A DNA stretch of 64,000 nt from Massilia aquatica. GTDB lineage: Bacteria > Pseudomonadota > Gammaproteobacteria > Burkholderiales > Burkholderiaceae_D. Of this stretch, positions 56,662-64,000 are shown piece by piece. Numbering within the stretch: the stretch's first letter is position 1; each line of letters begins with the position of its first letter. The stretch spans positions 1 to 64,000 of the forward strand of contig NZ_VVIW01000007.1 in assembly GCF_011682045.1 (NCBI RefSeq), written 5' to 3'. The position numbers and the translations under genes are program-made. The notes beneath the pieces are model-generated. The model was given only the letters and a program-made list of their open reading frames with translations. It searched no databases and was not told the DNA's origin.

Positions 56662-56768
56662 GGAAGCTTCCTGGGCACGGGTCGGGGCGCCGCATTTTAA
56701 AAGCAACATTTTACTTCATACATTATCCCTTGCCACGCACATTAGCTGGCTTGATAACATGCCCGCTG

Positions 56769-57806
56769 CTAGAGCAGCGGATCGGTGGCTGCGGTGTTGG
56801 AGTGCAACATCGCTTTGATCCTGCGGATATGGATGTTCGATTGCTCCACGCGCTCGGCATACGATGGGCTGGCAGAGCCGTCCGCGCCCATTTTGACGAG
56901 CAGGTTCTTGTGCTCTTCGAACATGCGCAGGGCGACCCACAGGGTTTCCTCCATCTTGGCCGTCTGCTCGGCCAGCAGGGTTGCCGCCGTGTAGGCGTGT
57001 CCGGTATGGCAGCGGAAGCGTACATGGTTTCCAACTTTCATTTGCCACAGGACGCCGCCGCAGCCAGGACAGTTGAACGGCAACTGCGCACCAAGGAACT
57101 CGACCGATTCCAGGTCGCTCAACACGCGCTGGGCGATCCTGGCCTCGACGGCGATATCGTCGGGCACGCTGATGCGCGCGCCCCGCTCGCGATCGGCCAG
57201 CCTGGTGAGCAGGCTGCCCATCTCGGCCAGCGGCACGCAGTGATCGACCTTGACATGATTGAGCACGTTTTGCGGCATATCCGGGTAGGCCGCATCGGCC
57301 GGATCCTGGACCACGCAGGTGCCGCCGCAGCGCCGGATCACTTCCATGCCCGAGGTGCCATCGTCCAGGTAGCCGGTGAGGATGACGCCGATGACCCGGT
57401 TGCCGAATTCAACGGCGGCGGAACGGAACAGCGGGTCGATCGCGGGCCGCGCCCGGTTCTCGCGCGCGCCTTTGGTGACCAGGGTTTTCGATTCCGAGAT
57501 CATCAGATGGTGATCGGGCTGGGCCAGGTAAATGCAGCCGCTCTTGATCACGCCATGCTGGATGGCTTGCTTGCACGGCAGATTGCCCTTGTCGGCCAAC
57601 ATGCGCAACACGGCGTCGTTGGAACTGGTCGCCGCCATGTGATAGACGATCAGGATGGCAGCCGGGAAATCGGCCGGCAGTTGCGCCACCAGGGCGCCCA
57701 GCGCCGCCAGCCCGCCAGCGGAGGCGCCGATCACGATGACCGGAAAGTCGCTGCGCCGCGTCGTGGAACCCGCCTTCGCCATCTTTTTCGTCGTTGCTGC
57801 CGTCAT
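56769..57806 (-). CDS. CheB-type methylesterase without receiver domain
   Basis: 345 residues from the ATG at 57806. The methylesterase fold is present: VIVIGASAGGLAAL (Ser29), ILIVYHMAAT (His) and GVILTGYLDDGTSGMEVI (Asp). It lacks the usual N-terminal receiver, and instead has about 130 extra C-terminal residues with CPGCGGVLWQMK and RFRCHTGHAYT, a Cys/His zinc-finger-like set. The context is the phytochrome kinase 107 bases downstream, so it may adapt a light-controlled pathway rather than chemotaxis; that is inference. Confidence 0.88.
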   Translation of the reverse strand: MTAATTKKMAKAGSTTRRSDFPVIVIGASAGGLAALGALVAQLPADFPAAILIVYHMAATSSNDAVLRMLADKGNLPCKQAIQHGVIKSGCIYLAQPDHHLMISESKTLVTKGARENRARPAIDPLFRSAAVEFGNRVIGVILTGYLDDGTSGMEVIRRCGGTCVVQDPADAAYPDMPQNVLNHVKVDHCVPLAEMGSLLTRLADRERGARISVPDDIAVEARIAQRVLSDLESVEFLGAQLPFNCPGCGGVLWQMKVGNHVRFRCHTGHAYTAATLLAEQTAKMEETLWVALRMFEEHKNLLVKMGADGSASPSYAERVEQSNIHIRRIKAMLHSNTAATDPLL

Positions 57807-57974
57807 ACGATTCCGATCTTTGCCAAGGCAGGTGCGCCGTTGGCAATCATGCCACACAAGCGGTCCCGGTAGCGCGCACGAGCGCGCTGACAAGTACGCG
57901 CCCGTACCATGTTGCCGGGCGCATGATAGACTCGCTTCCTCTCACCGGACCGGTTTCCCGACCATGTATTTCCC

Positions 57975-59516
57975 ATGCCGCCATCGACGACGACACTGCG
58001 CCTGATCCTGGGCGACCAGCTCAATCCCCTGCACAGCTGGTTTGCCGAGCTCCGCGCCGATGTGCTCTACGTGCTCATGGAAGTGCGCCAGGAAACCGAC
58101 TACGTGCATCACCACGCGCAGAAGATCATCGCCATCTTCGCCGCCATGCGCGCCATGGCGCGCCAGCTCGAACAGGGCGGCCACCGCGTGCATTACCTGC
58201 GCATCGACGACCCTGCCAACCTGCAATCGATCCCCGCCAACATCGACGCGCTACTGGCGCATTACGGCGCCAGCGGCTTCGCATACCAGGAGCCGGACGA
58301 ATACCGGCTCGATGCGCAACTGGCCGAGTACGCGGCGCAGTTGCCGGCGCCCGGCAGCATGGCCGGCAGCGAACATTTTTTAACGGCGCGCGACGAGGCC
58401 GGCCGCATCTTCGCCAAGCGCGCGCAGTGGCTGATGGAGTATTTCTACCGCCAGATGCGGCTGGTGCACGGGGTGCTGGTCGAACCGGGCGGCAAGCCGG
58501 CCGGCGGCCAGTGGAACTTCGACCACGACAACCGCAAGCCGTGGCGCGGCACGCCGCCGGAGCCGCTTGATGCGCGCGCGCAGCACGACCACTCGGCGCT
58601 GTGGGAGAGCATCAAGGCCGCCGGCGTGGCCAGCTTCGGCCGTCCCGATGCCGCCCGCATCGTCTGGCCGCAGGACCGCGCCGAAGCGCTGACCCACCTG
58701 GACGCCTTTATCCAGCATGGCCTGCCGCATTTCGGCGACTACCAGGACGCGATGCACACGACGGCCACGCGCCTGTTCCATTCGATGCTCTCGTTCGCCC
58801 TCAACACCAAGATGCTGCACCCGCGCGAAGTGATCGCCGAAGCCGAAGACGCCTGGCGCGCCGGCCACGCGCCGCTGCACGCGGTGGAAGGCTTCATCCG
58901 CCAGATCCTCGGCTGGCGCGAGTACGTGCGCGGCGTGTACTGGGCCAATATGCCGGGGTACGAACGGCACAATGTGTTCGGCCACGACACGCCGCTGCCG
59001 TCCTGGTTCTGGGACGGCAAAACAAAGATGCGCTGCCTCGGCCACGCCATCGGCCAGTCGCTCGACGACGCGCACGCCCACCATATCCAGCGCCTGATGA
59101 TCATCGGGAATTTCTCGCTGCTGGCGGGCCTCGACCCGCACCAGGTCCATGAGTGGTACCTTGGCGTGTATGTCGACGCCTTCGAGTGGGTGGAGATGCC
59201 CAACACGATCGGCATGAGCCAGTTCGCCGACGGCGGCCTGCTGGCGACCAAGCCGTACGTCTCGAGCGCGGCCTACATCGACCGCATGAGCGACTACTGC
59301 AAGGGCTGCCACTACGACAAAAAAGCGCGCCTGGGCCAGACGGCCTGCCCGTTCAATGCGCTGTACTGGGATTTTTTCGAGCGCAACGCGGAGCGCCTGG
59401 CGGGCAACCAGCGCCTGGGCATGGTGTACCGCAACCTGTTCAAGATGGACGATGAGGCGCGCGCGGCCTGCGCCGAGCAGGCGGCGTCGCTGCGGGCGCG
59501 GCTGGAACAACTTTGA
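57975..59516 (+). CDS. Cryptochrome/photolyase family, Fe-S (6-4) type
   Basis: 513 residues. The N-terminus LRLILGDQLNPLHSWFAELR and the overall layout match the prokaryotic (6-4)-photolyase (PhrB/FeS-BCP) family, which repairs UV (6-4) photoproducts with FAD and carries a [4Fe-4S] cluster. Cluster cysteines are visible in MRCLGHA, DYCKGCHYD and TACPFN. Also typical are NTKMLHPREVI and GWREYVRGVYWANMP. It is divergent from the CheB-type gene. It adds a second light-dependent function to this region. Whether it repairs DNA or signals is not decided by sequence. Confidence 0.92.
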   Translation: MPPSTTTLRLILGDQLNPLHSWFAELRADVLYVLMEVRQETDYVHHHAQKIIAIFAAMRAMARQLEQGGHRVHYLRIDDPANLQSIPANIDALLAHYGASGFAYQEPDEYRLDAQLAEYAAQLPAPGSMAGSEHFLTARDEAGRIFAKRAQWLMEYFYRQMRLVHGVLVEPGGKPAGGQWNFDHDNRKPWRGTPPEPLDARAQHDHSALWESIKAAGVASFGRPDAARIVWPQDRAEALTHLDAFIQHGLPHFGDYQDAMHTTATRLFHSMLSFALNTKMLHPREVIAEAEDAWRAGHAPLHAVEGFIRQILGWREYVRGVYWANMPGYERHNVFGHDTPLPSWFWDGKTKMRCLGHAIGQSLDDAHAHHIQRLMIIGNFSLLAGLDPHQVHEWYLGVYVDAFEWVEMPNTIGMSQFADGGLLATKPYVSSAAYIDRMSDYCKGCHYDKKARLGQTACPFNALYWDFFERNAERLAGNQRLGMVYRNLFKMDDEARAACAEQAASLRARLEQL

Positions 59517-59553
59517 CTGTCGGTTTACAACTTTACGGGACCTTGAATCAAGC

Positions 59554-60480
59554 ATGACATTACATATCGAAACCCCGCTGATCGCCTCGTCGGCCATGGG
59601 CGGCAAGAACGGCCAGACGGTCTGGCTCAAGATGGAAGCGCTGCAGCCGAGCGGCTCGTTCAAGTTGCGCGGCATCGGACACGCCTGTGAAGAATACGCG
59701 CGGCGCGGTGCCAAACGCTTCATCTCTTCGTCGGGCGGCAATGCCGGCCTGGCGGTCGCGTGCGCGGGGCGCCAGCTTGGCGTGCCGGTGGTGGTGGTGG
59801 CACCCGAAACAACCAGCGAGCGGGCGCGCGAACTGATGCGGCGCGAACAGGCCGAGGTCTTCGTGCACGGCGCCTCGTTTACCGAAGCGAACGCGCTGGC
59901 GCTGTCGATGGTGGGCGAGCGCGACGCCTTCATCCACCCCTTCGACGATCCTCTGCTGTGGACCGGGCACGCCACCATGATCGACGAAGTGGCGCATGCG
60001 GGCGTGACGCCCGACGCGGTGGTGCTGTCGGTCGGCGGCGGCGGCCTGATGTGCGGCGTGATCGAAGGCCTGCGCCGCAACGGCTGGGACAAGGTGCCGG
60101 TGATCGCCGTCGAAACCGACGGCGCCGATTCGCTGGCGCAGTCGATCGAGGCCGACACGCGCATCGAACTGCCGCGCATCGCCAGCATCGCCACCTCGCT
60201 CGGCGCGCGCCAGGTGGCGCAGGCGGCGTTCGACTGGACCCACAAGCATCCGATGAACAGCATGGTGGTGACCGACCAGGCGGCGGTGGCGGCCTGCATC
60301 CGCTTCATGGACGAGCACCGGGTGGTGGTGGAGCCTGCCTGCGGCGCCTCGCTGGCGGTGGTCTACGCCGGCCACCCCGAACTGGCCGGTTTCAAGAACC
60401 TGCTGGTGATCGTGTGCGGCGGCGTGACCGCCACCGTGGCCCAGTTGCAGGACTGGGAACGCACGCTGGCCGCGTCATAG
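59554..60480 (+). CDS. PLP-dependent L-serine/L-threonine dehydratase-like enzyme
   Basis: 308 residues from the ATG at 59554; a longer frame reaches back into the photolyase and is spurious. The PLP lysine is in PSGSFKLRG. SSGGNAGLAVACA is the phosphate-binding or substrate loop, and SVGGGGLMCGVIEGL is the Gly-rich PLP-phosphate loop. There is no C-terminal ACT domain, so it is a short, probably catabolic serine/threonine ammonia-lyase. It starts 37 bases after the photolyase stop. Confidence 0.9.
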   Translation: MTLHIETPLIASSAMGGKNGQTVWLKMEALQPSGSFKLRGIGHACEEYARRGAKRFISSSGGNAGLAVACAGRQLGVPVVVVAPETTSERARELMRREQAEVFVHGASFTEANALALSMVGERDAFIHPFDDPLLWTGHATMIDEVAHAGVTPDAVVLSVGGGGLMCGVIEGLRRNGWDKVPVIAVETDGADSLAQSIEADTRIELPRIASIATSLGARQVAQAAFDWTHKHPMNSMVVTDQAAVAACIRFMDEHRVVVEPACGASLAVVYAGHPELAGFKNLLVIVCGGVTATVAQLQDWERTLAAS

Positions 60481-60502
60481 TCAGTACCTTATCGTCCGTA
60501 CC

Positions 60503-61837
60503 TCATAGTCCGTACAAAATGGCCGCCACCGCATCGTAGATCGGATACACGCGCGGCCCCGCCTTGGGCCAGCCGATCATGTCGAAGTGGTCGTAGCCCT
60601 TGTAGTTTTGCAGGAAGTTCCAGCTGCCGCGCACCGGCGTGCCGTTGTAGTCGCGTACCGGGTGCCCGTTCGGGGCGCGCATGCTGACTGTGTTGACCAC
60701 GCCATCGTTGCCGAACCAGCTGGCGTCGACCGGCACCCGGCCAAAGCCCGCCATGGTGTACGAGCCCATGCCGCGCCGCCCGGCCGAGGGAATCACCCAT
60801 TCGCCCGCATACGGGCGCGTGAGCGACGCCATGTCGGCGCGCGGATACTGGAAGGCCGGGTTCTGCAACGGGAACAGCAGGCGGTCGGTGTTGTTGCAGC
60901 ATGCGCTGCCGGCCTCGGTCGCCTGGTTGCTGATCGAGAAGTAGTACACCGACGGCGAGGTCTTGGCCCAGGCGTTGAAGGTACGCGCGCCGTCTGGCGT
61001 CATTTCGGCCTGGGCCGAGTCGAAATTATCCTGGTCCCAGAAGGGCGCCGCCATCACGCGCTGGTGGTAGGCCGCCGACGGCTCGGCCGCGCCGCTGCGC
61101 AGGCCGAACTGTTCGAGCCCGAGGTCGTGCGCCGCTTGCGTGACGTTGCCGCCGTTGGCGATGGCCGCGATGCCGGTCGCCAGCTGGGTGAGCGCCGCGC
61201 CGCTTTCACCCATGGCGTCGCGCAGGCTGGTGCCGTCGTTGGGCGACGAGATGGTGGTGGCGCTGACCACCCAGCCTTTCTTGCCGCCTTTATACAGTTC
61301 GGCGCCGCCTTCGTCGCCGTTGGGCGAACCGTTCTCCAGCAGTTCGATCAGGGCGCGGATGGTCTGGCCGCCCTGGCTGTGGCCGATCAGGTGGATCGGG
61401 TGGTTCGCATCCCAGGCCGGATACAGCGCGGCCGGGTAGCCGTTGGGATTATTGGCCGGGTCCGCAGCCCAGCATTTGCCCGCCGGCTGGCGCAGCGCGC
61501 CGAACCTGGCCGCGCTGCCGGTATGGGTGGTGCCGTAATCGACGCAGCCCCCTTTGATCTGATAGTACAGTTCGGCGGCGCGGTCCCAGTTGGAACTGAT
61601 CGCGCCGACCGACGCGGCCCAGACCTGGTGCTGGCCTTTGTGCGTGCGCATGTGGCCGACAATGTCGTCGAAACCGCCCCAGTATTTGAAACCGGTGCGG
61701 GTGTACTGCTCCGGCCCGAAGCCGAGGAAGCCGTGGACCAGGACGATCGGATGGTTGTTTGCGGCTGAGGCCGCTTGGAAGGCGCAGGACAGGAACAGGG
61801 CGGGGGCGAGGACTGCGCGGAAGATACGTGGCGACAT
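60503..61837 (-). CDS. Secreted triacylglycerol lipase, family I.5-like
   Basis: 444 residues from the ATG at 61837, with GGAGA ribosome binding site. The signal peptide ends near FQAASAAN. The oxyanion region is PIVLVHGFLGFGPEQYTRTG, the nucleophile elbow is IGHSQGGQTIRALIE, and the catalytic Asp/His follow in the C-terminal half (NDGVVNT, YDHFDMIGWPKAG). The YWGGFDDIV and WDRAAELYYQIKGGCVDYG segments resemble the zinc-binding family I.5 lipases of Gram-positive bacteria, which is notable in a betaproteobacterium. No foldase (lif) gene is adjacent. Confidence 0.9.
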   Translation of the reverse strand: MSPRIFRAVLAPALFLSCAFQAASAANNHPIVLVHGFLGFGPEQYTRTGFKYWGGFDDIVGHMRTHKGQHQVWAASVGAISSNWDRAAELYYQIKGGCVDYGTTHTGSAARFGALRQPAGKCWAADPANNPNGYPAALYPAWDANHPIHLIGHSQGGQTIRALIELLENGSPNGDEGGAELYKGGKKGWVVSATTISSPNDGTSLRDAMGESGAALTQLATGIAAIANGGNVTQAAHDLGLEQFGLRSGAAEPSAAYHQRVMAAPFWDQDNFDSAQAEMTPDGARTFNAWAKTSPSVYYFSISNQATEAGSACCNNTDRLLFPLQNPAFQYPRADMASLTRPYAGEWVIPSAGRRGMGSYTMAGFGRVPVDASWFGNDGVVNTVSMRAPNGHPVRDYNGTPVRGSWNFLQNYKGYDHFDMIGWPKAGPRVYPIYDAVAAILYGL

Positions 61838-61932
61838 GAAATTCTCTCCATCTGAGAAAAGCGTCGGCACATTGTATAGGCATTTTATGCGCGCACGCGC
61901 CCGCTTTTTTGCGGTGTTGCCAAGACATTAAA

Positions 61933-63132
61933 TCAGAGGCTGCCGCTGCCCGCGCCGCCAGTGGCGCTGCTGGCGCTGACGGCCAGCTTGTCGTCAGCCA
62001 CACCTTGCCACACCACGTAATCGTCGACCGAATACAACTGGCACGTCTGGCCGCTGCTGCGCGCGCAGGCGGCCAGGGCGCGCGCGTGCGGGTCTTCGCC
62101 TTCCTCGGCCCAGCACCAGGCGCCGCTGGGCGAGACGGCAAACGCGCGCGGGGTCAGCTTGTGCAGGTACTCGCGGTAAGCGGCGCGCCCGTTCTCGCTC
62201 AGGTAAGGCACGGCGGCGATGTCGTCGACGCGCGCGAAGTCGGTGCGCGGCACGCTCGGAGCGTCGGCCACGGCCACGGTTTCGCGGGTCGGCATGCCGA
62301 TCTGTTCAAGAAAACGTTCGGTTTCGCGCCACCAGATGCGGGCGCCGTCGCGGCTGGCCGCCATGCCGTGCGCGTCGCGCTTGAAGGCGCCGAATTCGAC
62401 CAGGCGCGCGCTGCCGCCGGCGCGCTCGAAGGCGCTGTGCATGCGCGCCACCAGCTCCGGTCCGAACAGCGAATCGTTGACGCCGTACATCCACAGGCTG
62501 GGAATCTTGTTGGCCGCGCCGTAGTTGCCAAAGGCTTGCACCAGTTGCGCGCGCCAGTCGCAGCGCTCGCCATCGTCGCGCAGGCCGCCGGCGAAATTGA
62601 TCAGGCCGCGCACGCCGGGCACGGCGCGGGTGCCGAGGGCGATCGCGGCCAGGCCACCGTACGATTGTCCGGCCACCACGATGCGCTCGGGATCGGCCCA
62701 GCGCTGGCGGCGCGCGAACTCGATGGCGTCCTGCACGTCGCTGGCCTGGGCGTAGCCGTTGGCCGTCATGTTGCAGCCGTGGTCGGCGTAGGCGCCGGTC
62801 GAGCCGGCGAACCCGCGCCGCATCGGCACCAGCACCGCGTAGCCGCGCTTCACAAAAGCGGTGGCCATGTAAATGAAACGCTCGCGCGGCTGCTTGCGCG
62901 GTTCGCCCGATTCCTTGCCATGGTTGATGATCAGCAGCGGAAACGGGCCGGGGCCGTTCGGCCGGAACAGGGTCGTCTGCAATTCGGACTGCTTGCCGGG
63001 ACCGGCGGGAATGGCGATCACCGTTTCGTTCAGGCGGAAGTCGACGGGCAATTCTTGCTCGACCGCTATCGAGGGCAGCAGGGTCAGGCCGGACACCAGG
63101 GCGGCGAACAGCCGGCGCAGGGCGCGTCGCAC
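61933..63132 (-). CDS. Secreted dienelactone-hydrolase-like alpha/beta hydrolase
   Basis: 399 residues with an N-terminal signal peptide (RRLFAALVSGLTLLPSIA). The nucleophile is in VAGQSYGGLAAIALG, preceded by the oxyanion strand LLIINHGKE; the Asp and His are probably in MYGVNDSLFG and KRDAHGMA. A C-terminal extension (YSVDDYVVWQGVADDKLAVS) of about 90 residues is Cys-containing and of unknown function. It lies 95 bases upstream of the lipase on the same strand, so the two may form an esterase operon. Confidence 0.86.
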   Translation of the reverse strand: MRRALRRLFAALVSGLTLLPSIAVEQELPVDFRLNETVIAIPAGPGKQSELQTTLFRPNGPGPFPLLIINHGKESGEPRKQPRERFIYMATAFVKRGYAVLVPMRRGFAGSTGAYADHGCNMTANGYAQASDVQDAIEFARRQRWADPERIVVAGQSYGGLAAIALGTRAVPGVRGLINFAGGLRDDGERCDWRAQLVQAFGNYGAANKIPSLWMYGVNDSLFGPELVARMHSAFERAGGSARLVEFGAFKRDAHGMAASRDGARIWWRETERFLEQIGMPTRETVAVADAPSVPRTDFARVDDIAAVPYLSENGRAAYREYLHKLTPRAFAVSPSGAWCWAEEGEDPHARALAACARSSGQTCQLYSVDDYVVWQGVADDKLAVSASSATGGAGSGSL

Positions 63133-63483
63133 TTGCGGGAAAACGGTAGCGATGATGGGCTCCCGGTGAAGAGAATTGCCGAAAAGAATAATTCGATTCT
63201 AGGCAGAGAGATTTTCGTGAGCAATACCGGAATGTCAATTCGACCGGCGCCGCGTGAAAAAAAGTTACCGAATGCACGCTTTCTTGCCTTAACGTTCATG
63301 CCGATAACGCAATCCGGGTTCATGTCGCAACGCAATGTGGCGTTTTAGCGACGTTGCGGAGGTGGTTTCATCATTCTGTCTACACGAGAAATATTTCCTA
63401 TAGGAAAAATTGTACTCGCAATACCAGATCGCCGGTGTTAGCATTGGCTTGCCGTCAAATTCAGGCCTCGTGCCCTCGTTCAC
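63133..63483. other. 351-base intergenic region with a palindrome
   Basis: No gene is seen. A perfect 14-base palindrome, tttcctataggaaa (63394-63407), lies about 80 bases before the chemotaxis gene and could be an operator. GCCGATAA at 63300 resembles a sigma28 -10 element but has no -35 partner. Confidence 0.4.
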
Positions 63484-64000
63484 ATGAAAAATCTCAGTAT
63501 CGGAACCCGTCTGACGCTCGGTTTTGCCGTCGTTCTGTTGTTCCTGGTGGCCCTGACCGGCATCGGCGTATGGCGCATGCAGCAGGCCAGTGTGATGACC
63601 GACAACATGGTCAAACAAATCGTGCGCAACGAGCGCCTGATCGACGAGTGGGCCAAGGTGATTGAAGTGAACGCCGCGCGCACCACCACCGCCTGGAAGG
63701 TGACCGATCCGGCCGACCAGAAAACGGTGGAAGCGCAGATGAAGCTCTCGTCCGCGCGCGCCACCGAAATCCAGACCGTCCTCGGCGAGAGCGTCAAGCA
63801 CCCGCGCGCCAGGGCGCTGCTGGAGCAGGTGCTGGAAACGCGCAAGGCTTACACGGCGGCGCGGGCCACGGTGTTCAAACTCAAGGCGGCCGGCGACATG
63901 GCCGGCGCGGCCGCCACGTTCGAGACCGACATGGCGCAACGACGCGAAACCTACCTGGCCGCGCTGGCGGCCCTGTCCAGCGAGCAGCGCGGCGTGCTCG
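63484..64000 (+). CDS. Methyl-accepting chemotaxis protein, N-terminal part
   Basis: 172 residues visible; the frame is open at the window edge. The signal anchor (GTRLTLGFAVVLLFLVALTG) is followed by a four-helix-bundle (4HB/Tar-like) periplasmic sensor domain. The N-terminal MKNLSIGTRLTLGFAVVLLF is very typical of betaproteobacterial chemoreceptors. The HAMP and signalling domains would lie beyond the window. Confidence 0.9.
   Translation, partial: MKNLSIGTRLTLGFAVVLLFLVALTGIGVWRMQQASVMTDNMVKQIVRNERLIDEWAKVIEVNAARTTTAWKVTDPADQKTVEAQMKLSSARATEIQTVLGESVKHPRARALLEQVLETRKAYTAARATVFKLKAAGDMAGAAATFETDMAQRRETYLAALAALSSEQRGVL

Noticed and set aside
63300-63307. Sigma28 promoter for the chemoreceptor
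   Set aside because: GCCGATAA is present but no TAAA lies 15 bases upstream and it is far from the gene.

Overview
The window is a stretch of a high-GC betaproteobacterial chromosome, most likely from the Oxalobacteraceae (Massilia, Duganella or Janthinobacterium type). The evidence is gene order and protein character: surE-pcm-nlpD-rpoS, ndk-rlmN-pilW-rodZ-ispG-hisS-yfgM-bamB-der-hfq-hflX-hflK-hflC-hisZ-purA, high-GC codon use, and repeat-rich surface proteins. The genus is an inference from reading, not from a search.

Bases 1-23400 are a dense, almost entirely plus-strand housekeeping block. It covers survival and stationary phase (surE, pcm, nlpD, rpoS), RNA modification (rlmD, rlmN), nucleotide metabolism (ndk, purA, a phosphoribosyltransferase), isoprenoid synthesis (ispG), translation (hisS), envelope assembly (bamB, rodZ, pilW), ribosome and RNA biology (der, hfq, hflX) and membrane proteolysis control (hflK, hflC). 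Many stop and start codons overlap or lie a few bases apart, so much of it is probably co-transcribed. A Bax-inhibitor-1 family gene on the minus strand interrupts it at 5.7-6.4 kb.

Bases 23400-32400 are mixed: a zinc-ribbon-like hypothetical protein, glutathione peroxidase, a MarC-family membrane protein, uvrB with a possible SOS box, an aromatic aminotransferase, a tRNA-Asn, and a SulP transporter fused to a beta-carbonic anhydrase with its own sigma70-like promoter.

Bases 32400-50340 are accessory. A 2398-residue secreted protein (DUF4347 head, twelve cadherin-like repeats, SdrD-B-like modules) is translationally coupled to a 1081-residue outer-membrane barrel protein. Next come an Asp/Asn hydroxylase-sulfotransferase fusion coupled to a GNAT acetyltransferase, a small protein and a phage-tail-collar protein. 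Two further identical tRNA-Asn genes flank an outer-membrane beta-barrel gene. Immediately after the last tRNA is an A+T-richer island of small minus-strand genes that I read as detached polymorphic-toxin tails, each followed by paralogous putative immunity genes, one of them frameshifted. This island is my best candidate for an undescribed system.

Bases 50340-64000 hold a CoiA-like zinc-motif hypothetical protein, an endonuclease/exonuclease/phosphatase-family protein, and a light-related group: a REC-kinase-REC protein, a response regulator, a bacteriophytochrome kinase, a receiver-less CheB-type protein and a (6-4)-type Fe-S photolyase. After these come a PLP-dependent threonine dehydratase-like enzyme, a family I.5-like secreted lipase, a second secreted alpha/beta hydrolase, and the start of a methyl-accepting chemotaxis protein cut by the window edge.
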